From Colwellia sp. 1_MG-2023 (GTDB lineage: Bacteria > Pseudomonadota > Gammaproteobacteria > Enterobacterales > Alteromonadaceae), in contig NZ_JAUOPE010000002.1 of the NCBI RefSeq assembly GCF_030546755.1, forward strand, positions 124,001-188,000: a stretch of DNA of 64,000 nucleotides, given 5' to 3'. Shown here in pieces: positions 26,448-35,059 of the stretch. Below the pieces are notes generated by a model, which did not search any database, was not told where the DNA came from, and saw only the letters and a program-made list of their open reading frames with translations. Made by a program: the position numbers and the translations under genes. Every line of letters starts with the position of its first letter. The first letter of the stretch is position 1.

Positions 26448-29066
26448 TTATTGACAGCTTATCGACGCTTGCTCTGCACTATTAGGAATAACGCCGATAT
26501 GTGAATAGCTGAGTGATAATTTTCCATCAGTCGATAAATGAAATGGCGACATAATTTTAGCAAAATCAGCCCCTTGTTCTTTAAAACACGCTAAATCAAT
26601 ACTTAATGGTTGCCATTTATTTAACGCGTCAGACTTAAGTAAACCGCTAATATCAACCGAACTATTGCAACCATTCTCACAAATCATCGAAATATTAACC
26701 GCACTTGTTGGTATCTGCTCAAGTCTTACATTAAAAGTTAAAGCTGATTTTGCTTCATGGAAAGCCCTTAAATCTTCTGGAAAACTGCTAAATATATGCA
26801 AGCTAGCCAGATCATTACCATTAAATGTGAGTGTTCGGGCATCCTCTTGAATATTTTTATCTAAGGTTCTTAAAGAAACAGCGCCGAAATGTTGAACAGT
26901 AGAAGTAATATTGGCAGACTTATCACCTGACTGTAACGCAACATGCCATGGTTTTTTCACCGCTAATTCAAAAATTGTTAACTCAGACAACGACTGTGAA
27001 GTGTCTTTTGATGTTTCATTTAACTGGTTTGAAAGTTGTTGCTCTTTCGGCGTACTTTTCGCGTAACTCAAGCCAAAACCATAAGGGAGTAGCGGCTGAT
27101 AATCTTTATCAAAACGATTAACCGTGGTTTGATCAGCGCTCGCTGGCCAAGAGAAAGAAAGCTTACCGGTAAAGTCATAAACCACTTCACCATTATTATC
27201 GGTAAATAAAACATCTGAAACGCTTTTACCTTCAGAGCCAGGTAACCATGCCGCGACAAAAGCATCAGAGGCATTTAATTCGGCATTTACCCACAATGGA
27301 CGACCACTAATAAATACCGACACCACTTTTATGCCTTGTGCTTGTAATCGTTTCAATAAAGCTAAATCTTGTTTATTACCTCGTTGGTATTCAAGGTTAT
27401 TTAAATCACCATTACCTTCGGCATATGGCTCTTCACCAAAAACTACAATAGCAACATCAGGTTTTTGCTTAAATGAACCATCATCACTTAGCTCAACGGT
27501 TCCTTCACCTTTAGCAACCTTTTCTTTAATACCATCATAAAGAGAACTACCACCAGGGAAGTCAGCATTGTTATTACCTGTGCCCTGCCAAGTGATCGTC
27601 CAACCACCAGATTGTTTACCTATATTATCTGCACCATCACCGGTCACTAAAATATGTTGATGGGGACTTAACGGTAAAAGGTTCTCGTTATTTTTCAATA
27701 ACACTAAAGATTCTCTCACGGCTTGCTGTGCAACGGCTCTATGTTCATCAGCACCAATAAGTGCTGTTTTACCCGATAGTTTACGCTTTGCTGGGCTAGG
27801 TTTATCAAACAGACCCGCTCTTACTTTTACACGTAGAATTCGGCTCACTGCATCGTCAATTCTGCTTTGTTTAATTTCACCACTTTTTACTTGCGCAATG
27901 GTGTTTTCATATAAAGGTTTCCATGCGTTAGTTGGTACCATAAAAATGTCTAAACCGGCATTAATAGATTGCGGACAACTTTCGTTAGTACAACCTTTAA
28001 TTTGACCATGACCATTCCAGTCACCAACAACAAAACCATCAAACCCCATACGGTTTTTTAACACATCAGTTAGTAAGTACTTATTACCGTGATTTTTCTT
28101 GCCATGCCAACTGTTAAACGAGGCCATTACCGATTGTGAGCCTGCAGATAATCCACCAACATAACCTTGGGCATGAATATCAAATAACGCCTGTTCAGTC
28201 GCTAGGTTATCACCTTGATCATCACCAGCTTCCGTACCGCCATCGCCCAGAAAATGTTTAACGGTACTAATAACGCGCTCATCTCCTAAAAAGTCTTGCT
28301 CTGCGGCTCCTTGAAGGCCTTTGACAATTGCAGCAGAATAATGTCTGACGATTTCAGGATCTTCAGAATACCCTTCATACGTTCTGCCCCAACGATCATC
28401 ACGAACAACGGCAACCGTAGGCGCAAACACCCAATCAATGCCGGTTACCATCACCTCTTTAGCAGTGATTGCAGCGATAGCTTCAATAAGTTCAGGGTTA
28501 TTCGCCGCCCCCAAACCTATATTATGAGGAAATAACGTCGCACCAATGACATTATTATGGCCATGAACGGCATCAGTTCCCCACATAGTTGGAATTTTAC
28601 TGCCATCTAATGAATCATCTATTGATGCTTGATACATCGACTCAGCTAGTTTTATCCAATCAGCCGGTGTCGCGTGCTTATTGTTATCAGGAAAAGCTCC
28701 ACCACCATTTAAATAAGAGCCAAAACCATATTGGCGCATATCTTCGACAGAAATATCACGAATTTCCGGTTGGATCATTTGCGCGACTTTTTGCTCTAAT
28801 GTCATACTTTTCAACAGTGCTGACACTTTCGCTTCAACATGAGGATCTTGTTTCACGGCAATGTCTAATTTTGGCCAAATTGCCAAATTTTTACCCGATT
28901 GTTGCGCTGTGTTTTGCTCTGCAAGCTGGTTTTCATGTTGCTGGCTTACATCATGTTCAGTTATCGTTTGTGTTTTATCATTATTACACGCCGCTAAAGT
29001 AGCTGTAATAGCGACAAATAATACTGAGTTGATGAAGCGATTTTTAATATTAATTTTAATAGACAT
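26448..29066 (-). CDS. GH3 family exo-beta-glucosidase lipoprotein (ExoP type)
   Basis: An 872-residue protein. ATG at 29066 is preferred over 29114 because it follows a good ribosome site (GAGGTTAAT) and opens a lipoprotein signal ending in LAAC. The GH3 (beta/alpha)8 domain contains GTDAVHGH, KHFLGDGG and FVVGDWNGHG (nucleophile D349). A (beta/alpha)6 domain follows. The last 190 residues form an ExoP-type beta-sandwich. ExoP-like enzymes release glucose from beta-1,3/1,4-glucans in the periplasm. The gene begins 7 bp after the GluP-like transporter stop, so glucose made here is probably taken up by that transporter. Confidence 0.93.
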   Translation of the reverse strand: MSIKINIKNRFINSVLFVAITATLAACNNDKTQTITEHDVSQQHENQLAEQNTAQQSGKNLAIWPKLDIAVKQDPHVEAKVSALLKSMTLEQKVAQMIQPEIRDISVEDMRQYGFGSYLNGGGAFPDNNKHATPADWIKLAESMYQASIDDSLDGSKIPTMWGTDAVHGHNNVIGATLFPHNIGLGAANNPELIEAIAAITAKEVMVTGIDWVFAPTVAVVRDDRWGRTYEGYSEDPEIVRHYSAAIVKGLQGAAEQDFLGDERVISTVKHFLGDGGTEAGDDQGDNLATEQALFDIHAQGYVGGLSAGSQSVMASFNSWHGKKNHGNKYLLTDVLKNRMGFDGFVVGDWNGHGQIKGCTNESCPQSINAGLDIFMVPTNAWKPLYENTIAQVKSGEIKQSRIDDAVSRILRVKVRAGLFDKPSPAKRKLSGKTALIGADEHRAVAQQAVRESLVLLKNNENLLPLSPHQHILVTGDGADNIGKQSGGWTITWQGTGNNNADFPGGSSLYDGIKEKVAKGEGTVELSDDGSFKQKPDVAIVVFGEEPYAEGNGDLNNLEYQRGNKQDLALLKRLQAQGIKVVSVFISGRPLWVNAELNASDAFVAAWLPGSEGKSVSDVLFTDNNGEVVYDFTGKLSFSWPASADQTTVNRFDKDYQPLLPYGFGLSYAKSTPKEQQLSNQLNETSKDTSQSLSELTIFELAVKKPWHVALQSGDKSANITSTVQHFGAVSLRTLDKNIQEDARTLTFNGNDLASLHIFSSFPEDLRAFHEAKSALTFNVRLEQIPTSAVNISMICENGCNSSVDISGLLKSDALNKWQPLSIDLACFKEQGADFAKIMSPFHLSTDGKLSLSYSHIGVIPNSAEQASISCQ

Positions 29067-29073
29067 ATTAACC

Positions 29074-30336
29074 TCAAGCCTTATTTGATACAGGCTTACT
29101 GCCTGACAGACCATAAAAAGCGATAAATAAATAGCAAATTATCGGTAAGAAAAATGAATTTTGAAGACCAAGATTATCCGCCAATACCCCTTGAATTAAT
29201 GGAATAATTGCGCCACCGACAATTGCAAGACATAAAATCCCAGAACCTTGGCTAGTATGTTTTCCAAGGCCCGTAATAGCTAAGCTAAAAATGGTAGGAA
29301 ACATTATTGAGTTACAAAAACCAACTAATAAGATTGACCACATAGCAATGTGCCCAGATGTCATCATGGCACTCGCAATAAAAATCACCGCGACCATGGC
29401 ACTAAATGCTAGCACTTTACCAGCCGGTAGCTTTTGCATAACAGCGGCACCGATAAACCTGCCCACCATAGCTCCGCCCCAAAAATACGCAATATACTTA
29501 GCAGCATGTGACTCTTCTAGGCCTGCGATATTGGGATCATTTAAAAATGACACTAAAAAACTACCAATAGCTACTTCTGCGCCAACATAAACAAAAATGC
29601 CAATAGCCCCCAACACAAGGTGACGATACTGCCATGCACTCCCAGAAATATTGTGGTTTTCCTGAGAGTCTTGTGCATATTCAACCGTAGGCAATTTAAT
29701 ATACGCAAAAATGGCCGCAAGCATGAGTAACATACCCGCTAAGATCAAGTAAGGCAGCTGTACTGATTCCGCTTGTTGACTTGCAGACATACTTTCTGCA
29801 ACTTGTTCTAAAATAAGGTATGCGCCAAAAAAAGGCGCGATGGTGGTACCTAAAGAATTGAACGCCTGCGTAAGATTTAATCTTGATGAAGCCGTTTCAG
29901 GTTTTCCTAAAATACTCACATAAGGATTCGCTGACACCTGCAAAATAGTAATGCCACTGGCCAAAATAAATAAAGCAAAAAGAAACACTGCATAGCTATG
30001 GATTAAAGCGGCTGGATAAAAACCTAAACAGCCAACGGCCGCGATGATTAATCCTAATACTATGCCTTTTTGAAAACCGATTCTTTTTACTAAAGCGCCG
30101 GCAGGTATTGAGACGAGAAAATAAGCACCAAAAAAACAAAACTGTATCAACATTGCTTGACTGTAAGTTAAATCAAATACACCTTTTAAATGAGGAATTA
30201 AAATATCATTTAAGCAAGTGATAAAGCCCCACATAAAAAATAATGACGTTAAAGAGGTTAGCGCAAAAGCATAATTGTCATTATCATTTTTTTTAACTGG
30301 TTCAAGCTCACCTGGTTGTATGGATACACTAGCCAT
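29074..30336 (-). CDS. GluP/FucP-like MFS sugar transporter
   Basis: A 420-residue protein with about 12 membrane segments. The N-terminal [19 protein letters not shown] and [16 protein letters not shown] segments are typical of the FucP/GluP branch of MFS proton symporters, which carry fucose, glucose or galactose. It is the first gene of a two-gene unit with GH3. A LacI-type operator pair lies upstream, with a predicted promoter overlapping one of them. Glucose is the best guess for its substrate given the GH3 partner. Confidence 0.9.
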   Translation of the reverse strand: MASVSIQPGELEPVKKNDNDNYAFALTSLTSLFFMWGFITCLNDILIPHLKGVFDLTYSQAMLIQFCFFGAYFLVSIPAGALVKRIGFQKGIVLGLIIAAVGCLGFYPAALIHSYAVFLFALFILASGITILQVSANPYVSILGKPETASSRLNLTQAFNSLGTTIAPFFGAYLILEQVAESMSASQQAESVQLPYLILAGMLLMLAAIFAYIKLPTVEYAQDSQENHNISGSAWQYRHLVLGAIGIFVYVGAEVAIGSFLVSFLNDPNIAGLEESHAAKYIAYFWGGAMVGRFIGAAVMQKLPAGKVLAFSAMVAVIFIASAMMTSGHIAMWSILLVGFCNSIMFPTIFSLAITGLGKHTSQGSGILCLAIVGGAIIPLIQGVLADNLGLQNSFFLPIICYLFIAFYGLSGSKPVSNKA

Positions 30337-30450
30337 TATTTTCTCCTAACATTTTCCCCACCTTTCTCACGTTATTATGTTTTCACTGATTAGTACTCAG
30401 CTTGTTGTGTTATTTTTACTTCAGCTTCACTTTAGCTTAATTGACAAAAC

Positions 30451-30464
30451 TGGAAGCGCTTCCA
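30451..30464. promoter_or_regulatory. LacI-type operator on the transporter side of the divergent region
   Basis: A perfect TGGAAGCGCTTCCA. On the minus strand a CAAAAT -10 (30469-30464) overlaps its edge, with TTGCTT (30492-30487) as -35 and a 17-bp spacer. This repeats the layout seen at the GH1 and GH16 promoters. Confidence 0.85.
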
Positions 30465-30509
30465 TTTTGTCCTCTTAAAAAACAAAAAGCAATGATTTTT
30501 ACAAGTTTT

Positions 30510-30523
30510 TGGAAGCGCTTCCA
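30510..30523. promoter_or_regulatory. LacI-type operator on the lacI side of the divergent region
   Basis: A perfect TGGAAGCGCTTCCA, 59 bp from its partner and 131 bp before the regulator gene. It could mediate autoregulation and looping with the other site. No clear lacI promoter was identified; the remaining 30524-30653 holds nothing else I recognise. Confidence 0.85.
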
Positions 30524-30653
30524 ATTTTTGGTAAATTATGTCATATTAAATAAGTATGCCGGACCAAGCACAACACTAACTCTTACTAGTTAAGCATTGA
30601 ACTTTCATGTTAAAGTCTACGGGCAAAATATCACAATACGCTAAAGGGTAATC

Positions 30654-31658
30654 ATGGCGACGATTTACGAAGTTTCAGCATTAGCAGGTGTTTCATTATC
30701 TTCCGTTTCTAGGGTGCTAAATGATCATGAGCATGTCAGTGAAAAGACTAAACAAAAAGTCATGGCAGCGATGAATGAATTAGGTTATCGCCCTAATAGC
30801 GTAGCACGCTCACTAGCCTCGAACCGTTCAAACAGTATTGGTGTATTAGTTTCTGAATTACATGGCCCTTTCTACGGGGAAATGCTTAGTAGTATTGAAA
30901 TGGAACTTAGAAAAGCAGGCAAGCATGCAGTAGTAACAGCAGGGCATAGTGTCGAACAAAGTGAAAAAGACGGTATTAATTTTTTAATTGACCGTAACTG
31001 TGACGCCATAATCATTTTAATTGATTCACTCTCAGATGAGTTTCTAATTGAGTTATCAAAAGGCTCAACTCCTGTAGTGATCTTAAACCGCTTGATCCCT
31101 GAAATTAAAGACAAATGCTTTTATATAGACAATGAGCTCGGCGGATATTTAGCGACTAAATATATTATTGAACAAGGGCATAAAGACTTAGCTTATATTT
31201 CTGGCCCACTCTTTAAACAAGATGCAAACGAACGTTTAAATGGCCATAAAAGAGCCTTAAATGAAGCTAATTTAAAGTTTGATGAGGAGTTGTTTTATCA
31301 AGGCGATTTTTTAACAACTAGTGGACGCGTAGGTATAGATCATCTCCTGAAAACAAATAAACCCTTTACTGCAGCAGTTTGTGCAAATGATGAAATGGCC
31401 TCTGGTGCCATGAAAGGCTTAAGAGATCACAAAATGTTAATTCCGCAAGATTGTTCTGTTATAGGATTTGATAACGTCTACTTTGCTAATTATCTTCACC
31501 CAGAATTAACCACTATGAACTATCCAATTAATGAAATGGCTAAAATGTCAGCACAATGGATATTAAAAAATGTTTATAAACACACAGAGGTATTCGTCAA
31601 TAATAAATTCACGCCAGAATTAATAGTCAGAGAATCGATCACAAAAAATAAGACCTAA
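30654..31658 (+). CDS. LacI-family transcriptional repressor of the beta-glucan locus
   Basis: A 334-residue regulator. The N-terminal helix-turn-helix reads TIYEVSALAGVSLSSVSRVLN, followed by the hinge helix around PNSVARSLASNRS. The periplasmic-binding-protein-like sensor domain fills the rest, with VCANDEMASGAMKGL and the VIGFDN motif. LacI proteins bind 14-16 bp palindromes with a central CG. Six such sites flank the GH1, GH16 and transporter/lacI promoters here, so it probably represses all three until a beta-glucoside inducer appears. The effector is not known. The gene is transcribed away from the transporter. Confidence 0.93.
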   Translation: MATIYEVSALAGVSLSSVSRVLNDHEHVSEKTKQKVMAAMNELGYRPNSVARSLASNRSNSIGVLVSELHGPFYGEMLSSIEMELRKAGKHAVVTAGHSVEQSEKDGINFLIDRNCDAIIILIDSLSDEFLIELSKGSTPVVILNRLIPEIKDKCFYIDNELGGYLATKYIIEQGHKDLAYISGPLFKQDANERLNGHKRALNEANLKFDEELFYQGDFLTTSGRVGIDHLLKTNKPFTAAVCANDEMASGAMKGLRDHKMLIPQDCSVIGFDNVYFANYLHPELTTMNYPINEMAKMSAQWILKNVYKHTEVFVNNKFTPELIVRESITKNKT

Positions 31659-31676
31659 TTTTAATTTTCGGCTAGA

Positions 31677-31987
31677 GGCTGTTGATCTTTCGCGGTTAAA
31701 TTTTGTTCGAGATAAAATCGATTTAATCGCGGCAAGTAGTGTGTAGCCTAGTCATTCTAAGCAAATACTACTCAACAAAGCGTAAAACGATTTTAGCCGA
31801 ATCCTTCGGACAGCGTTTGTTGGTCATTTTTAACGGCGTTGCCCCACAAGGATGTGGGGTAAGGTGACTTTGCAGGAGCATAAAGTCTTTATTGCCTTTT
31901 TATGTGGAACAACTCTATTACAAAGGCTCTGCCTTGTATAAATACCCAAGAAAATGCGGCAAAAACAATCTCGAAAGATCAACAGCC
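31677..31987. mobile_element. MITE-like element with perfect 16-bp terminal inverted repeats
   Basis: GGCTGTTGATCTTTCG (31677-31692) is mirrored by CGAAAGATCAACAGCC (31972-31987). The 311-bp interior has no credible gene. It contains further hairpins, for example CGCGGTTAAA with TTTAATCGCG (31691-31731) and CCCCACA-AGGA-TGTGGGG (31842-31859). It starts 18 bp after the lacI stop. No clear target-site duplication was found; the CTAG/CTAA flanks are suggestive only. It is probably a non-autonomous transposable element or a deleted insertion sequence. The following 31988-32256 holds the regulator promoter region. Confidence 0.75.
31842..31859 (+). other. Hairpin inside the MITE-like element
   Basis: A perfect 7-bp GC-rich stem (CCCCACA/TGTGGGG) with an AGGA loop. 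There is no T-run. It may stop or protect transcripts leaving lacI. Confidence 0.4.
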
Positions 31988-32183
31988 CCTAATTTATTGC
32001 GGGTTAATACAGCAACATTCAATCAATACAACAATAAACATAAACGATGAACGAAGACAGCGCTCACTAAACTCACACTCGCATAAATCTAACATCATTG
32101 TAATAATTGAAACTTTACTGAGTTATAGTTAAAGGTGAAAAATCAGCGGGAAAGTAGGAAGCTTTAATAAAAGAAAATGAAAT

Positions 32184-32211
32184 ATTAAGTGTAAATTCAG
32201 CTAATCTTAAG
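32184..32211 (+). promoter_or_regulatory. PmrA-like box array upstream of the response regulator gene
   Basis: Half-sites ATTAAG (32184), ATTCAG (32195) and CTTAAG (32206) are spaced exactly 11 bp apart. This fits the direct-repeat boxes bound by PmrA-like OmpR-family regulators (a CTTAAG-type half-site, 5 bp, then a second half-site). It suggests autoregulation. Confidence 0.65.
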
Positions 32212-32256
32212 TTTAACGCGATACTCTGAACTATATTTATTCAAAGGCATATTGCA

Positions 32257-32931
32257 TTGAAAGTTTTAATTATCGAAGACTCTACATCACTAAGGCGAAG
32301 CTTAAAAGTTGGGCTATCAAACTTAGGTTTTACCGTTGATGACACAGGAGATGGCTCCGAAGGTTTGAGTATGGTATTAGCTGGTGACTATTCTTTACTG
32401 ATATTAGACTTAATGCTGCCTTCAGTAGACGGTACGTCGATATTAAAGGCTATTCGAAAAGCGGCTATAGATATCCGTGTTTTAATTTTATCCGCGAAAG
32501 ATCTTACAGAAGATAAAGTTGAGGGATTACTTAACGGTGCTGATGATTATCTCACCAAGCCCTTTTCTTTTGACGAACTACATGTCAGGTTGCTTTGCTT
32601 AATGCGCAGAGGTAGTTTAAATGTCAACGATAACACGATTAATATTGGTTCAATATCTTTAGATTTACATTTAAAATTACTCAAATGTGGTGAAACCGAC
32701 GCTCAATTAACACCCAATGAATATAAAGTTGTTGAATGTTTATTTACCAACCAAGGAAAAGTCATTTCTCCTGAAAAACTTAGCGAATATCTTGCAGGGC
32801 AATATGATGCTATTGCGAAAAATTCTTTAGAAGCTCACCTTTCATCTGCCCGTAAAAAAGTTAAAGCGATAGGATATGAACTTCCCATTAAAACCAAACG
32901 AGGTTTTGGTTACTTTGTTGAGAGTCAATAG
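32257..32931 (+). CDS. OmpR-family response regulator (PmrA/CarR-like)
   Basis: A 224-residue regulator with an N-terminal receiver (MKVLIIEDS; phospho-acceptor D51 in LILDLMLPS; K in the YLTKPF motif) and a C-terminal winged helix (LTPNEYKVVECLF, KTKRGFGYFVE). The start is a TTG; no ATG or GTG gives a sensible N-terminus, and MKVLIIED is the usual opening. It overlaps the sensor kinase gene by one base. The neighbours eptA and dgkA suggest control of lipid A modification, as with PmrAB or CarRS. I avoid a gene symbol because the family cannot be fixed by eye. Confidence 0.92.
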   Translation: MKVLIIEDSTSLRRSLKVGLSNLGFTVDDTGDGSEGLSMVLAGDYSLLILDLMLPSVDGTSILKAIRKAAIDIRVLILSAKDLTEDKVEGLLNGADDYLTKPFSFDELHVRLLCLMRRGSLNVNDNTINIGSISLDLHLKLLKCGETDAQLTPNEYKVVECLFTNQGKVISPEKLSEYLAGQYDAIAKNSLEAHLSSARKKVKAIGYELPIKTKRGFGYFVESQ

Positions 32932-34349
32932 TGAATTCAATTCATAAAAAACTAAGTCGCTATTTATCAATTTCTATCTCGTTACTTTTAGTATCGATTT
33001 TATTAGCAACAGATATAAGTGTTGATACTTGGATCAGTGAACAGTTCGACCGTGCAATGGTTAACAAGGTAGGGTTACTAGAAACTTTAGTCGAAGAAGA
33101 TGAGGAAGGGTTAGAATTTGATTTCGCTGGTGAATTTATGCCCGAATTTGAAGGAAAAGAAAATCCTGAATACTTCCAACTTTGGTATAAAGAAAAAGTG
33201 TTTGAACGTTCTGATACTTTAGAGTTATTTGAAATCAGAGACTTACCAAGGCTAAATGTAAAATTAGGAGAATCTACTTTTCAAAATGTCATACTGCCTG
33301 ATGGAAGGGCTGGCAGAATGCTTTATACAAAGTTTTTGCCACAAATTGAATCTGAACATAGACAACAGTTAGGCCTAACCAGAGAAGAAATTACAAAAAA
33401 CCAGCAACCGATGGAGTTTGCTTACGCACTAAGTACTGAAGAACTAGACTACGTACTATGGTTTGTTGATGTTATTTTTATAATTACTTCTATATTAGCC
33501 GTATTTGCGGTTAGAAAAATTGTTACAGTTGTTGTTTCTAATAGTTTAGAGCCGATAAATGAATTTAACACCCAACTTAGTAAGATAAATTTAAATTCTG
33601 ACAACCTAGAAGTCTCTGTAGAAACCTTACCGCAAGAACTCGTTCCTATTGCGAAAGGAGTTAATCAATTTATTAAAGAAAATCATAGCCTATATCTGCG
33701 GGAACAACGTATAACTTCTGATATTGCCCACGAATTAAAAACCCCAATAGCTGAGCTTTTAAGCTTGAGTGAAGTGGCCTTAAAGTTCCCTCATGAAAAA
33801 CAAATTACTGATAATCTTGTTAATGATGTGTACGAAATATCTTCTCGATTAAAGCATATTGTAAATAGCATTATGTTATTACAAAAAAGTAGTAGTTCGC
33901 ATGATTTACCAAAAAGTAAAGTGGACGTAATTGAACTACTCAATAAAATTATCAATCGAGAAAATTTAGAACGTAGAGAGGTGAAATTTCAACACGAAGC
34001 AGCGCCTGTTATTGTTGAAACGAATCGATTTGCTTTAGATACTGTGCTTTCGAATTTAATCAATAATGCATTTTTTTACAGTCCCAATGACACAGCGATT
34101 GAAGTATTAATATCAAAAGCTTCAGACGAAAAAGCAATCATAAAAATCTCAAATGTTAGCAACCAAGAATGCCAAGAAGCTGATTTAAAAATGTTTTTTG
34201 ATCCCTTATGGCAAAAAGATGAATCTCGAACATCAACCGAGCGCTTTGGCTTAGGATTAGCAATCGTAAAGTCCTATTGTAAAAAATTAGGAGCAAGCGT
34301 TTCTGTAACGCTCGTTGAAAAGGCGATAACCTTTACTGTGTCGCTATGA
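32931..34349 (+). CDS. Sensor histidine kinase with an acidic periplasmic patch
   Basis: A 472-residue kinase beginning at GTG. TM1 is at about 8-27, the periplasmic domain at about 28-180 and TM2 at about 183-205. HisKA carries SDIAHELKTPIAE (H267). HATPase_c has NLINNAFFYSPND and ERFGLGLAIVKS. Residues 51-80 hold 13 Asp/Glu, comparable in kind to the acidic patches of PhoQ/PmrB-type sensors that bind divalent cations, metals or cationic peptides. It is translationally coupled to the regulator gene. Sensing of polymyxin-like peptides or cations is inference. Confidence 0.9.
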   Translation: MNSIHKKLSRYLSISISLLLVSILLATDISVDTWISEQFDRAMVNKVGLLETLVEEDEEGLEFDFAGEFMPEFEGKENPEYFQLWYKEKVFERSDTLELFEIRDLPRLNVKLGESTFQNVILPDGRAGRMLYTKFLPQIESEHRQQLGLTREEITKNQQPMEFAYALSTEELDYVLWFVDVIFIITSILAVFAVRKIVTVVVSNSLEPINEFNTQLSKINLNSDNLEVSVETLPQELVPIAKGVNQFIKENHSLYLREQRITSDIAHELKTPIAELLSLSEVALKFPHEKQITDNLVNDVYEISSRLKHIVNSIMLLQKSSSSHDLPKSKVDVIELLNKIINRENLERREVKFQHEAAPVIVETNRFALDTVLSNLINNAFFYSPNDTAIEVLISKASDEKAIIKISNVSNQECQEADLKMFFDPLWQKDESRTSTERFGLGLAIVKSYCKKLGASVSVTLVEKAITFTVSL

Positions 34350-34605
34350 TGAAAAAGCTCCTTAACCCCATTCTGCTTTCACTTGCTTTATATCCAAATT
34401 TTCTACTACAAATAAAGCTTTTATACACAATTAATAACTAATAAATATAATTTCCTTTCTCTTTTAATATTCAATAAAAAAGTAAATAAACACTTCCCTA
34501 TGTTAAATTTTATGCTCATTTTAACTGAGCTCTAAATTGAAAATAGAAAAGCACAGTCCTAAATTTTATTAAATTCAGTCTAAATCATGTCATTTATCAG
34601 TTTGA

Positions 34606-34622
34606 GCTAAGCAAATCTTAAG
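34606..34622 (+). promoter_or_regulatory. PmrA-like box upstream of the eptA operon
   Basis: GCTAAG (34606-34611) and CTTAAG (34617-34622) are 11 bp apart. Weaker in-phase matches occur at 34595 (TATCAG) and 34573 (ATTCAG). The 34350-34605 stretch before it is AT-rich and shows no gene. Confidence 0.5.
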
Positions 34623-34665
34623 TTAAGAGAAATATCATAAAGCCTTAATCTGATGAGGTGGTTTT

Positions 34666-35049
34666 ATGAAGAGAATTATTATTTGTAGTCAAAAGAATAA
34701 AATTGAACTCACTGCTAATAATATTTGTAACCTAACTTACCCTTTAACGATTTTCCTACCGAGTTGGAGCAACTTTTTTCACATCGAAGATACGAAAGAG
34801 ATTCACTCTGATAGAAATACCGTGTGGAAATGGAGTTGCTGGAATATTCACTTAAAAATCAACAATCCATTTAAAGAAAATACCGCTACCCCAGATTTTT
34901 GGATGACTTCAGTTGGAATTGGTGCTCGGTATTATTCGACTCAAACCAGTGACGCATGTGTCATTCATGTCGAAATAATCAAACCATTAACATCTGACGG
35001 CAATGCTAATGGTGTTGAGTTTCGCATAACCACCAAGCATTCTTTCTAA
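34666..35049 (+). CDS. Uncharacterised 127-residue protein of the eptA operon
   Basis: I do not recognise a family. The protein has no signal peptide or membrane segment. It is rich in aromatic residues and looks beta-structured (WSNFFHIED, WKWSCWNIHLKI, WMTSVGIGARYYS, ACVIHVEIIKPL). It has a ribosome site (GAGGTG) 5 bp before ATG and ends 10 bp before the eptA start, so it is very likely co-transcribed with eptA and dgkA. A TTAAG-type box lies upstream. Its location implies a part in envelope modification or its control, but nothing in the sequence shows which. Confidence 0.75.
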   Translation: MKRIIICSQKNKIELTANNICNLTYPLTIFLPSWSNFFHIEDTKEIHSDRNTVWKWSCWNIHLKINNPFKENTATPDFWMTSVGIGARYYSTQTSDACVIHVEIIKPLTSDGNANGVEFRITTKHSF

Positions 35050-35059
35050 GGCAAGCCAA

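Noticed and set aside
31902-32132. 76-codon open frame after lacI
   Set aside because: It starts inside the MITE-like element, has no ribosome site and no recognisable domain, and runs into the regulator's promoter region.
34617-34649. CTTAAG and CTTAAT (34617 and 34644) read as one PmrA box
   Set aside because: They are 27 bp apart; only the CTTAAG with the in-phase GCTAAG upstream keeps the 11-bp spacing.
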